A program made the translations under genes and the position numbers. DNA of 64,000 nucleotides from Macrostomum hystrix (lineage: Eukaryota; Platyhelminthes; Macrostomidae): contig CATNEN010000030.1 in the NCBI GenBank assembly GCA_950097015.1, positions 4,201,001 to 4,265,000 on the forward strand. The letters run 5' to 3'. Numbering within the stretch: the stretch's first letter is position 1; the number at the start of each line of letters is the position of its first letter. The notes below the pieces were generated by a model. The model saw nothing but the letters and a program-made list of their open reading frames with translations, made no database searches and had not been told where the DNA came from. Positions 35,291 to 47,589 of the stretch are shown here, one piece after another.

Positions 35291-36475
35291 ACTGGGTAAT
35301 CAAATACAATGAGGAAGCGGAGGATTGCCCACTGAAGCACCTGAATAAACGGAGGATTGCCCACTGAAGATTGCTTACTAAAGCACCTGAGGAAGTGGAG
35401 GATTGCTTACTGAACAAGCGGAGGATTGCCCAATGAAGCACCTGAACAAGCGGAGGATTGCCCACTGAAGCACCTGAACAAGCGGAGGATTGCCCACTGA
35501 AGCACTTAAGAGAGTGGATGATTGCTCACTGAAGGGCCTGACGAAGTGGAGGATTGCTTACTAAAGCACCTGAGGAAGCGGAGGATTGCTTACTAAAGCA
35601 CCTGAGGAAGTGGAGTATTGGTTACTGAAGCACATGAGGAAGTGGAGGATTGCTTACTGAAGCACCTGAGGAAGTGGAGGATTGCTTACTGAAGCACCTG
35701 AGGAAGCGGAGGATTGCTTACTGAAGCACCTGAGGAAGCGGAGGATTGCTTACTGAAGCACCTGAGGAAGCGGAGGATTGCTTACTGAAGCACCTGAGGA
35801 AGCGGAGGATTGCTTACTAAAGCACCTGAGGAAGCGGAGTATTGCTTACTAAAGCACCTGAGGAAGCGGAGGATTGATTACTAAAGCACCTGAGGAAGCG
35901 GAGGATTGATTACTAAAGCACCTGAGGAAGCGGAGGATTGATTACTGAAGCGCCTGAGGAAGTGGAGGATTGCTTACTGAAGCACCTGAGGAAGCGGAGG
36001 ATTGCTTACTGAAGCACCTGAGGAAGTGGAGGATTGCTTACTGAAGCACCTGAGGAAGCGGAGGATTTCTTACTGAAGCACCTGAGGAAGCGGAGGATTG
36101 CTTACTGAAGCACCTGAGGAAGCGGAGGATTTCTTACTGAAGCACCTGAGGAAGCGGAGGATTGCTTACTGAAGCACCTGAGGAAGCGGAGGATTGCTTA
36201 CTGAAGCACCTGAGGAAGCGGAGAATTGCTTACTGAAGCACCTGAGGAAGTGGAGGATTGCTTACTGAAGCACCTGAGGAAGCGGAGGATTTCTTACTGA
36301 AGCACCTGAGGAAGTGGAGGATTGCTGATTGAAGCACATGAGGAAGTGGAGGATTGCTTACTGAAGCACCTGAGGAAGTGGAGGATTGCTTACTGAAGCA
36401 CCTGAGGAAGTGGAGGATTGCTTACTGAAGCACCTGAGGAAGCGGAGGATTGCTCACTGAACTACCTGAGGAAGA
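35291..36475. repeat. 32-bp minisatellite, about 37 copies
   Basis: GGAAGCGGAGGATTGCTTAC plus TGAAGCACCTGA; C/T alternation (AAGCGG/AAGTGG) and TGATTACT or TTTCTTACT variants. The left edge (35330-35520) has shorter, more diverged units. Confidence 0.94.
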
Positions 36476-37139
36476 CGACCTAAGTTAGCGACCAACTAAA
36501 TACTGGCATACATGAGGAACCTATACCAGGCATAATTATTTAGCTGAACGGGTAATTAGAAGTGGCCTTCCAGTGCGATCGCGCTTCCCTTGGATCTTTA
36601 CCCGCCCGAGCACAATGGTCCAGCTCAATTGTTTGATTCCACCGAAGGTGCACAAGGCACTGGGGCGTGAATCGACCCGGAGCCTGTTGCGACACCGCAC
36701 CAGTGTGTGCCCGTCCGTGCGATTTACAAATGGACCAAGACTATTAATACTCGCAACAAAGACTATCAATGCATGCAACAAATCTCTGGAAATGAAAACT
36801 CAAACAAAATGACCGATCAAAGCTCAATTTGAACTGTTTGCTCTTGGGAAACAAACACACCCGACTGGGGGTTAAAATGTAGCTGTGCCACTTCCTCATG
36901 TTTAAGATATCCCCGCTAGAACTTTGGGATCATGATCTGAGCAGTGTTCATCGCTCTTCTATAGACTCAAAATTAGTTTCATAATGAGACTGAAGAAATT
37001 CAAAACATGCCGGTAGCCAGTGACACAAACTGTCTGGTATGTCACGTTTGGCGAAACTCGGGGGTAATTGGGAAAAATCTACCTGAGAGATTGTACAATG
37101 AGATCAATTACCGGTCCAAAGTTGCACTCTTCATTGCCT
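36476..37139. other. Spacer
   Basis: Unique sequence with short overlapping frames; no gene recognised. Confidence 0.4.
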
Positions 37140-39935
37140 TAAAAAATTACCATTCAGTCCCTACAATTGACACCATTCAGCCCCTACAATTGACACCATT
37201 CAGTCCCTACAATTGACACCATTCAGCCCCTACAATTGGCACCATTCAGCCCCTACATTCGACACCATTCAGTCCCTACAATTGACACCATTCAGCCCCT
37301 ACAATTGACACCATTCAGTCCCTACAATTGACACCATTCAGCCCCTACAATTGACACCATTCAGTCCCTACAATTGACACCATTCAGCCCCTACAATTGA
37401 CACCATTCAGCCCCTACAATTGGCACCATTCAGCCCCTACAATTGACACCATTCAGCCCCTACAATTGACACCATTCAGCCCCTACAATTGACACCATTC
37501 AGTCCCTACAATTGACACCATTCAGCCCCTACAATTGACACCATTCAGTCCTTACAATTGACACCATTCAGCCCCTACAATTGACACCATTCAGTCCTTA
37601 CAATTGACACCATTCAGCCCCTAAAACTGACACCATTCAGTCCTTACAATTGGCACCATTCAGCCCCTACAATTGACACCATTCAGTCCTTACAATTGAC
37701 ACCATTCAGCCCCTAAAACTGACACCATTCAGCCCCTACAATTGACACCATTCAGTCCCTACAACTGACACCATTCAGTCCCTACAACTGACACCATTCA
37801 GTCCCTACAACTGACACCATTCAGTCCCTACAACTGACACCATTCAGCCCCTACAACTGACACCATTCAGTCCCTACAATTGACACCATTCAGCCCCTAC
37901 AATTGACACCATTCAGCCCCTACAATTGGCACCATTCAGCCCCTACAATTGACACCATTCAGCCCCTACAATTGGCACCATTCAGTCCCTACAATTGACA
38001 CCATTCAGCCCCTACAATTGACACCATTCAGTCCTTACAATTGGCACCATTCAGCCCCTACAATTGACACCATTCAGTCCTTACAATTGACACCATTCAG
38101 CCCCTACAACTGACACCATTCAGTCCCTACAACTGACACCATTCAGTCCCTACAACTGACACCATTCAGTCCCTACAATTGACACCATTCAGCCCCTACA
38201 ATTGACACCATTCAGCCCCTACAATTGGCACCATTCAGCCCCTACAATTGACACCATTCAGCCCCTACAATTGACACCATTCAGCCCCTACAATTGACAC
38301 CATTCAGTCCCTACAATTGACACCATTCAGCCCCTACAATTGACACCATTCAGTCCTTACAATTGACACCATTCAGCCCCTACAATTGACACCATTCAGT
38401 CCTTACAATTGACACCATTCAGCCCCTAAAACTGACACCATTCAGTCCTTACAATTGGCACCATTCAGCCCCTACAATTGACACCATTCAGTCCTTACAA
38501 TTGACACCATTCAGCCCCTAAAACTGACACCATTCAGCCCCTACAATTGACACCATTCAGTCCCTACAACTGACACCATTCAGTCCCTACAACTGACACC
38601 ATTCAGTCCCTACAACTGACACCATTCAGTCCCTACAACTGACACCATTCAGCCCCTACAACTGACACCATTCAGTCCCTACAATTGACACCATTCAGCC
38701 CCTACAATTGACACCATTCAGCCCCTACAATTGGCACCATTCAGCCCCTACAATTGACACCATTCAGCCCCTACAATTGGCACCATTCAGTCCCTACAAT
38801 TGACACCATTCAGCCCCTACAATTGACACCATTCAGTCCTTACAATTGGCACCATTCAGCCCCTACAATTGACACCATTCAGTCCTTACAATTGACACCA
38901 TTCAGCCCCTACAACTGACACCATTCAGTCCCTACAACTGACACCATTCAGTCCCTACAACTGACACCATTCAGTCCCTACAATTGACACCATTCAGCCC
39001 CTACAATTGACACCATTCAGCCCCTACAATTGGCACCATTCAGTCCCTACAATTGACACCATTCAGCCCCTACAATTGACACCATTCAGTCCTTACAATT
39101 GACACCATTCAGCCCCTACAATTGACACCATTCAGTCCTTACAATTGACACCATTCAGCCCCTAAAACTGACACCATTCAGTCCTTACAATTGGCACCAT
39201 TCAGCCCCTACAATTGACACCATTCAGCCCCTACAATTGACACCATTCAGCCCCTAAAACTGACACCATTCAGCCCCTACAATTGACACCATTCAGCCCC
39301 TACAATTGACACCATTCAGTCCCTACTACTGACACCATTCAGCCCCTACAATTGGCACCATTCAGTCCCTAAAACTGACACCGTTCAGTCCCTACAACTG
39401 ACACCATTCAGCCCCTACAATTGACACCATTCAGTCCCTACAACTGACACCATTCAGTCCCTACAACTGACACCATTCAGCCCCTACAACTGACACCATT
39501 CAGCCCCTACAATTGGCACCATTCAGTCCTTACAATTGACACCATTCAGCCCCTACAATTGGCACCATTCAGTCCTTACAATTGACACCATTCAGCCCCT
39601 AAAACTGACACCATTCAGCCCCTAAAATTGACACCATTCAGCCCCTACAATTGACACCATTCAGTCCCTACAATTGACACCATTCAGCCCCTAAAATTGA
39701 CACCATTCAGCCCCTAAAATTGACACCATTCAGCCCCTACAATTGACACCATTCAGTCCCTACAATTGACACCATTCAGCCCCTACAATTGACACCATTC
39801 AGCCCCTACAATTGACACCATTCAGTCCCTACAATTGACACCATTCAGCCCCTAAAATTGACACCATTCAGCCCCTACAATTGACACCATTCAGCCCCTA
39901 CAATTGACACCATTCAGCCCCTAAAACTGACACCG
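37140..39935. repeat. 23-bp minisatellite, about 121 copies, with large higher-order blocks
   Basis: CCATTCAGCCCCTACAATTG plus ACA, with variants AGTCC, CCTTAC, CTAAAACTG and TTGGC. A distinctive run starting AGCCCCTAAAACTGACACCA recurs at 37616, 38421 and 39157: steps of 805 bp (35 units) and 736 bp (32 units). Confidence 0.95.
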
Positions 39936-40848
39936 TTCAATAGTCAAAAAAGACGTTTGTTTCCCTAAAAATCATGACCATTGAAACTCAAGAGGATTGA
40001 TGACGTCACAGAATTAAAAAAGGCCTCAATTTTTAGTCGAACCAACCGATTATAAATCAAAAGTAACATGACTTGATATGGAGTCTCGCATTTTAAAATT
40101 AAAATCAAAATTAAAACAGCAATGCAGGTTTCAGTGTGGCAGTTCAGATTCAGATGCTAAGTCACGATCTGTGAACTGGACAGCTAGTCAAGCAATGGCG
40201 TTCTACACTCTACCCAGGTATGTGGATCTCAATGAAAAGCAGGTGTCACAACCTAAGAGTTTGCTTGGAGGCAGATTATAAGTCGAGAGACACCTGGCAA
40301 ACTAATGTATAGAGTTTCTCAATTTGGCTGCATTATATAGATTGATTGTGCAGGCACTAAGTAGGAATTAATATCTGAATACCAGAGGGCGAAACAATAG
40401 AGTTCGAACCACCGGAAGTCAGTCGGGTGGAAGACGAAAAAAGATTCTATTCGCCGCTTTAAGTGACACCCGACGAAACGGATAAAGAGAAATCAGATAT
40501 CGCTTTTTTGCCTTCTGCCGAAGTCAGACAATGAAGTGGATTGTTTTTTAAAATCCCCGTTCTTGTCTATTATCGTCTAGCTTCTCGTTAACGACTCGAA
40601 ACAGACAGATGTCGTTTGTCTGTCCGCTAGAATTGAAACAAGTTTAACTCTTGTAACCGAGCTCGCAACGAGATCAAGTGAGCTAGCTGCCAAGGTGGAA
40701 AATATGGAGACATTAGATCAAGGAAATGATATCGGACATATCACAGACAGTTGGACAAAACAATTCCAAGCCTGAACATGCGGTATCCATTTTGCGATTC
40801 CGCACGGCAGTTTAATGTCTCTAGAAACTTCCGTCGTCTCCGTAAATG
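39936..40848. other. Spacer
   Basis: Unique sequence. The 67-codon frame at 40078-40281 has no recognised domain. Confidence 0.4.
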
Positions 40849-42310
40849 AAACAAGCAGTTTCCATACTTCCATGAAGGAATCTACAAGCAGTTTCCATAC
40901 TTCCATGAAGGAATCTACAAGCAGTTTCCATACTTCCATGAAGGAATCAACAAGCAGTTTCCATACTTCCATGAAGGAATCAACAAGCAGTTTCCATACT
41001 TCCATGAAGGAATCTACAAGCAGTTTCCATACTTCCATGAAGGAATCTACAAGCAGTTTCCATACTTCCATGAAGGAATCTACAAGCAGTTTCCATACTT
41101 CCATGAAGGAATCTACAAGCAGTTTCCATACTTCCATGAAGGAATCAACAAGCAGTTTCCATACTTCCATGAAGGAATCAACAAGCAGTTTCCATACTTC
41201 CATGAAGGAATCTACAAGCAGTTTCCATACTTCCATGAAGGAATCAACAAGCAGTTTCCATACTTCCATGAAGGAATCAACAAGCAGTTTCCATACTTCC
41301 ATGAAGGAATCAACAAGCAGTTTCCATACTTCCATGAAGGAATCAACAAGCAGTTTCCATACTTCCATGAAGGAATCAACAAGCAGTTTCCATACTTCCA
41401 TGAAGGAATCAACAAGCAGTTTCCATACTTCCATGAAGGAATCTACAAGCAGTTTCCATACTTCCATGAAGGAATCAACAAGCAGTTTCCATACTTCCAT
41501 GAAGGAATCAACAAGCAGTTTCCATACTTCCGTGAAGGAATCTACAAGCAGTTTCCATACTTCCGTGAAGGAATCTAGAAGCAGTTTCCATACTTCCGTG
41601 AAGGAATCTACATGCAGTTTCCCCGCATCCGTGAAGAAATCTAGAAGCAGTTTCCATACTTCCATGAAGGAATCTACAAGCAGTATCCGCACTTCCATGA
41701 AGGAATCTACATGCAGTTTCCCCGCATCCGTGAAGAAATCTAGAAGCAGTTTCCATACTTCCATGAAGGAATCTACAAGCAGTATCCGCACTTCCATGAA
41801 GGAATCTACAAGCAGTTTCCATACTTCCATGAAGGAATCTACAAGCAGTATCCGCACTTCCATGAAGGAATCTACAAGCAGTTTCCATACTTCCATGAAG
41901 GAATCTACATGAAGTTTCCCCGCATCCGTGAAGAAATCTAGAAGCAGTTTCCATACTTCCATGAAGGAATCTACAAGCAGTTTCCCCGCATCCGTGAAGA
42001 AATCTAGAAGCAGTTTCCATACTTCCATGAAGGAATCTACAAGCAGTATCCGCACTTCCATGAAGGAATCTACATGCAGTTTCCCCGCATCCGTGAAGAA
42101 ATCTAGAAGCAGTTTCCATACTTCCATGAAGGAATCTACAAGCAGTATCCGCACTTCCATGAAGGAATCTACAAGCAGTTTCCATACTTCCATGAAGGAA
42201 TCTACAAGCAGTATCCGCACTTCCATGAAGGAATCTACAAGCAGTTTCCCCGCATCTGTGAAGAAATCTAGAAGCAGTTTCCATACTTTCGTGAAGGAAT
42301 CTTTAAAACG
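40849..42310. repeat. 33-bp minisatellite, about 44 copies
   Basis: AAGCAGTTTCCATACTTCCA plus TGAAGGAATCTAC. The left part (to about 41600) is uniform; the right part alternates three unit types (TTTCCATACTTCC, TATCCGCACTTCC, TTTCCCCGCATCCG) in repeating order. The period is a multiple of 3 and stop-free in several frames, so the 539- and 365-codon frames on opposite strands are by-products. Confidence 0.95.
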
Positions 42311-43489
42311 CAGTTTCCACGCAGTGTTTGAAGACAAACAATGTTTTATGTGCTATAATAAACCAATGATCCAAAAGAGCATTTAGAAAAAGCTAGACTA
42401 GAAGAGCGCATTGAAATATTTAAAGACTGCAGTAGAATAATAGTGATTTAGACAACAATCTGGTCCACCAATCAGTGGATTATGGGCGAAATCAACTCAA
42501 TATATTTTGAAACTCCTAAATTGATCCTGAAGTCGTATCTAAGCTTACTCACCAAACTGGCAAGTGCAATGATTGTTCTGCATGCATTCAGCTGGGCTAA
42601 TCAGTTGTCAATCAATGAAAGTCAATGAAATTAATAGAACGATGGGTAAGAAATGACAGCTTAGTCAGGGGCGCAACTGTTTTTGGTTGGTCTATCAAAA
42701 GATCACATTTAATGGCTAGTACGAGTATATACTTATAAATATACGCGGTTTTAATAATTCGGTGTAAACTGGCAGCGAAACAACAGCTTTAATATTTTCA
42801 TTTGAATCTTTTATGAACAAAAAAACAAGAAACGATCCCGACTGCCTACTAACAGTAGCCAGCACAAGAATATGAATTGCAAATGAATACTATTTAAAAA
42901 ACCCAATCATAAGTAGCATCAGAGGGACCAGTAGATCGTTCTAATTCGACCAGAAACGAAAAGAAAAACAAACTTAGACCAAAAAAGACACCAAAAGCAG
43001 AGAGAAGCAAGTATTTACTGTAAATTTACTGTAGATTTATAATTACCTTTAATATAGCGCAGCTGTGTAATGCACACATAATTGACTAAAACTGCGGCAG
43101 GCATAAGTGTCATATTGAGTGTCGCTTCTTAAAAATAAGACAATTATGCAAATATCTTAGAGCACATGCAACTAGAGACCAGATACGGTTAATAGGGTTC
43201 CGAAGTAAATAAAAACAATAGTAAGACCAAAACAACACAGGCGGAAACACGTGCTGACTGAATCATTTAAACAACTAAACACCCATTAATTGGAATCCTT
43301 AGTGTTTTTAAAGGAAAATAAATATGATCATATTTAGTAAATAAGTAACAGCCAAAAAATGAATAATAGCATTTTTCTATGCATGCAAGCCCACTGACCA
43401 GGGGTATAAAACATTAGAAAAGTTCCCGGACTTCAGGTCAGACCAGAGGACGCATTCAGCAACAACAGGCCGACATCAAAGCCTAGCAG
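42311..43489. other. AT-rich spacer, 3' flank of the SMAP gene
   Basis: AT-rich unique sequence; part is probably the 3' UTR of the minus-strand SMAP gene. No clear polyadenylation signal recognised. Confidence 0.4.
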
Positions 43490-45663
43490 CTAATTCCAGA
43501 AGTCACCGGCTGCGAAAGCAGACTGCTGCTGTTGCTGCTGCTGTTGCTGCAGCTGGTTTCCGCCGGGATTCGCAGCATTGCCGGAGCCTTTAAAGTTCAG
43601 GCCAGCCATCTGGCTCTGAATCTGCGTTGTTTTTGAGTCGGGTTTGAGTTTGAGTCGACTATTAAATTAGTTTTCTACTTTATTAACAAATCTAAAATAC
43701 GTCAGTCTGTGACACTTTGCGTGCGACTGAAGGCACAATTCTAGTACTGGCTGCTGTCATCGATAATCAGTTCAGGTCAGTTAGTGGGTCATCGATAATC
43801 AGTTCAGGTCAGTTAGTGGGTCATCGATAATCAGTTCAGGTCAGTTAGTGGGGTCATCGATAATCAGTTCAGGTCAGTTAGTGGGGTCATCGATAATCAG
43901 TTCAGGTCAGTTAGTGGGGTCATCGATAATCAGTTCAGGTCAGTTAGTGGGGTCATCGATAATCAGTTCAGGTCAGTTAGTGGGGTCATCGATAATCAGT
44001 TCAGGTCAGATAGTGGGGTCATCGATAATCAGTTCAGGTCAGTTAGTGGGGTCATCGATAATCAGTTCAGGTCAGTTAGTGGGGCCATGAAGCAATCAGT
44101 TGAAAATATTTTCTATTTGCATCCTCCACTATCAAGACAAACAATTCGTCATCTTACGATACATAACACTACAGACAGTTAATGTTAAGAAACGAGTCCT
44201 TTCTTCCTTTCTAATTTCTTTCTCCTAACGCCTATCAGTTGATTAAGTTAGTACTGTTAATTATTGACTGCCTAAAATAAATCGAAAATAATTAGAAACC
44301 AACTTACCTGCTGCAAATATGCTGATTGATTGTTAACATAGCCGGGTGGTTGAAAGCCATAGTACTGCTGCTGCTGCTGCTGCTGCTGATACTGGTCCAC
44401 CTGTTTCTGATAAGACGGCGCAACACCGCCAAACTGAGGCGGTCCGAATTGGCCACCTGTAGAATACAGAGCCCCAGCTGTCTGGCTGTACAGGGCGGCG
44501 AACTGCTGCGGCTGCTGCAGCTGCTGCAGATGCTGATGAGGCTGCTGCGGTGGCATCTGGTGATAACCACTAGGTACAGTCGCAGTTGCCAGGTGAGGCG
44601 TACTAACAGAATATTGCATTCCGCCAAAGTGCTGCTGCTGTTGCTGGTGAAGCGGAGGAGCCAGAAAGTTGCCGCCAGCCGCGCTGACGCCGCCGACGCC
44701 GGAGGAGCTATTGTACAGTGCCATAATAGAGTCCTTCATCGATTTCTTCTCGGCGCCATCGCCGCCATCAGTCAATCCGCCGCCGAATAGGTCGGCAGCC
44801 GGGCCGGCAGTCGCGCTGATGGCGCTGCTTTCGTTGAGAAAAGCCAAATCGTTGGCGTGGGAAGTTGCGGAACCACCGAAGCCACCGGCTCCTCCGCTAG
44901 TGAAGTCGCCAAAGCCGTCATCCGTTAAGCCGCCGAGTAGATCGACCTGAGTTGCCTTCTGCTCGACTATAGCTGTGGCTGCGGCGACGACGGCTGGGGC
45001 GGCAGCGTGCTGCTTTGGCTGCGGCTGCTGCTGCTGAGCTTCAGGCTGACTGGACATAGGCGAAGGCGCAGACTTGGTTGGCGCCGCGGCTGCTGATGCG
45101 GCCGAGCGCCTTCCGCCAGACGGCGCCGGCGCCGGAGCCGCCAATTTTGTCGAGGCGCCATCAGTAGGGCCAGCTGCTGCTGCTGCGCGCCTCTGGGCGG
45201 CGGCGGGTTTCAAAAGATCATACACAGAGGTTGGGTCAGGCTTTGGCAGCACCCAGTCCCTAGCCAAGTAGCGCTTCTCCTCGTATTTGGACTTGATGAA
45301 CTGCTCCAAAGCGGCGTCTGTCTGGGGCCGCCGAAATCCGTCTGGAACATTGGCCTCGTAGGCGGCGCGGGCCACCGAGTTGCCTATGGCGGCAACACCG
45401 GCCACCTGCTCGGCTGTCCAGGAGTCCAAGTTGACGGACTTCACCCGGGAGATGTGCACGCCAAGCTTCCGGTGAATGCCGGCGCAGCGGATGCAAAGGA
45501 AGACGCCGATGTTCCAGGAGGCCCAGCGGGGACTCTTGGCGTCGCAGTCGGCACAGTACTTGTTGTCCTCATCGCGAAGCAGCACAGCCAGGACGTCCTG
45601 GAGTAAGTCCTTCTCACTTTTGCCAGTGGCCGATTTGGCAGTGCGCGGTTGCTGACCAGACAT
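43490..45663 (-). CDS. smap1: SMAP-type ArfGAP (stromal membrane-associated protein)
   Basis: Exon 45663-44308 (452 codons) joins in phase 0, donor CAG|GTAAGT, to exon 43621-43490 (acceptor ACGCAG), giving 495 residues. The ArfGAP domain (about 18-135) has the zinc cysteines C37, C40, C57, C60 and the arginine finger R65 in [17 protein letters not shown]. It continues with [11 protein letters not shown] and FRRPQTD as in SMAP1/SMAP2. The centre has [14 protein letters not shown], likely a clathrin/adaptor-binding type motif, and the rest is Gln/Ala-rich. The last exon begins [12 protein letters not shown], matching the QMAGMNF element near the SMAP C-terminus. It should stimulate GTP hydrolysis on Arf proteins in clathrin-linked endosome/TGN traffic. 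Start chosen at MSGQQPR: an acceptor CTCCAG lies 19 nt upstream. SMAP1 versus SMAP2 cannot be decided. Confidence 0.93.
43755..44085. repeat. 32/33-bp array in the SMAP intron
   Basis: TCATCGATAATCAGTTCAGG plus TCAGTTAGTGGGG in about ten copies; the first copies lack one G (32 bp). It lies inside intron 43622-44307. Confidence 0.93.
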
Positions 45664-45682
45664 GGGTCTCTGATTGACTTTG

Positions 45683-46908
45683 CTGGAGAAAATTTGCAAC
45701 TTACTGGACAGGGGACCTCTTTGCAATTGGTGTGGCCCCAGAGCTGTAATATTTTATCATTTAATGAGCTAATAACCATATTTCTTTATTGTATGATATT
45801 CAAAGTTACAAAAATAGATAATACTTTTAGTCGGATTTCTAATACAATTGAATTAAAAAAACTTTTTTTGAGGCAAATAGCTAATTTTTTAAGCAAGTAA
45901 CCAGTCAGGGGGCAAAAAATGGCAGGTAGAGACCAAGGTTTTAGTAGCCGTGGTAAGTGCTCACACTGTAGACTACTTTCAACAAGTGTCTCGCACCTTT
46001 GTGGTGCAGTTGAATATTTAGACTAGGTCTGTGCTTTTTAATCATTTTAACCAATCTTCTTTCACCCTAGTATACAGGTGTCTTAGTTTTTCCAATATAG
46101 GAAGTTTTCTGTTGAACAGAACAAGTAAATTTGTTGAGAACACTTGCAGCCAGGGAACACGGGATTTGAGTCTGCTGACATATTAGCCAACTTTGGTAGT
46201 GACAAAAGCAACTTTGATAATTGATATTGTACTATTTGTGAAGGGATTTTTCTAATTGTTTTTCAACAATTTTCAATAAGCCACTCTTCCTCAATAACAT
46301 TCTTGCTATTAATATTCAAAAATAAATATATATATATATAGACATAAAGTTGCAAGTAGCTATCTTCAGAGAAAAGATAGATTAATTTTTGTGTGACAGA
46401 CTTTCCAATAATCACTTATTCAATAAAAAAGCATAAAGATTTCTATTTTTTGTTTGTCCATATCATCCAACCTTCTGTATCCTAATCCAACCTAAACAAG
46501 CTAAATATGTCACATGTGAAGTTCTTTATTAAAAAAATCAGATATATCAATAGCTGCTGATTTTAAGAACCTTCAATGGTCAATGCAATTTCTTAGCACA
46601 AAGGTAATTTATATTTTCTTTACCTCTTTCAAACCTGACTCCCACTTCTACTATAGGACTAGCAACCATATAAACCATAGTATTTGCCTTCAATGACTTT
46701 ATTTGAATTTTAAATGCCTCTGACTTTCAGGTTTCTTGCTATATGCCTTAGTATTTACCAAGTGACCAGTTAGTTTAAGCTAGTTTTTTAGGTTTGGAAG
46801 AGTTAGAGTTAGGAATAAAGACAGAATCACAGAGTCCTCTCTATTTTGGCCACCCTGAAAACAAATTGGCTAATAGCCTTGCCAAGGCTGGTTTGACAGG
46901 TTTGCTTT
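45683..46908. other. Spacer upstream of the SMAP gene
   Basis: AT-rich sequence with a short (TA)n at about 46327-46340. Contains the SMAP promoter by position, but no element is recognised. The 83-codon frame at 45649-45900 is not gene-like. Confidence 0.4.
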
Positions 46909-47351
46909 GGTACCTGGACACTTCGTCATCTTACAACTTCGTCATCCAGATGACGATCTGTCCAATATCTTAGAGGGTGGATGACGAAGAGACTTAGACT
47001 TGAGGACACTTCGTCATCTATAAAACAAAAGTTTTCAAAGTTAGAACAGAACCACCCCTCCCCACCTCCTCACATCGTGTTGGCACCTTTCTTTCAACTC
47101 TTATAATGAAATCAGTTTTGACACCTCTTTTTGGCATTTTAAGATGTGAAGTGTGTTCACACGTCTGCCCCACCACCCCACCCTCACTTTATTGATGATG
47201 AACTTAATTGCTTATTTGTTATTAGTAGATGACGAACTGACCAAACTTTAAAGCATGCCAATTGGCTGGATGACAAAGTGTCCTACCTTCCAAGTGGATG
47301 ACGAAGTTGTAAGATGACGAAGTTGTAAGATGACGAAGTGTCTAGGATCCA
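46909..47351. mobile_element. MITE with 8-bp target duplication
   Basis: Terminal inverted repeats GGTACCTGGACACTTCGTCA (left) and the complement of GGATCCTAGACACTTCGTCA (right), continuing CTTACAACTTCGTCATCCA. The right end has one extra GTAAGATGACGAA unit. Flanked by TTTGCTTT at 46901-46908 and 47352-47359. No coding capacity. An 8-bp duplication suits hAT-like, P or Merlin transposons. Confidence 0.8.
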
Positions 47352-47394
47352 TTTGCTTTTAGGCCCCCTCCCTACAGTCTCCACCTCTATTGCT

Positions 47395-47585
47395 ATTGTC
47401 ACTCACTTGGATTAACCAGTGGGTGGCATCTAAGCACAAGGACTGGTAGATCAGCAGCTATTGCGGGGCACATCTGAAGGCTGCATACAGCTGTTCAGTC
47501 CATGGACTGGGGGGACGCCACACCTACCTTCAATTATCCCAGCTGTTAACCCAATTCACAGCAGTTAAATGGGTACCAGCATTAG
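47395..47585. mobile_element. SINE fragment
   Basis: Shares CTGTTCAGTCCATGGAC and the following GGGGGACGCC...CCCAGCTGTTAACCC...AAATGGGTACC layout with the SINE bodies at 34085-34210 and 53590-53664. No tRNA head remains. Confidence 0.5.
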
Positions 47586-47589
47586 TTTA

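Noticed and set aside
1-44085. Tandem arrays considered as CRISPR
   Set aside because: Repeats abut without unique spacers and the DNA is eukaryotic.
46909-47350. Simple local inverted duplication
   Set aside because: Matching 8-mers just outside both ends and paired termini fit transposition better.
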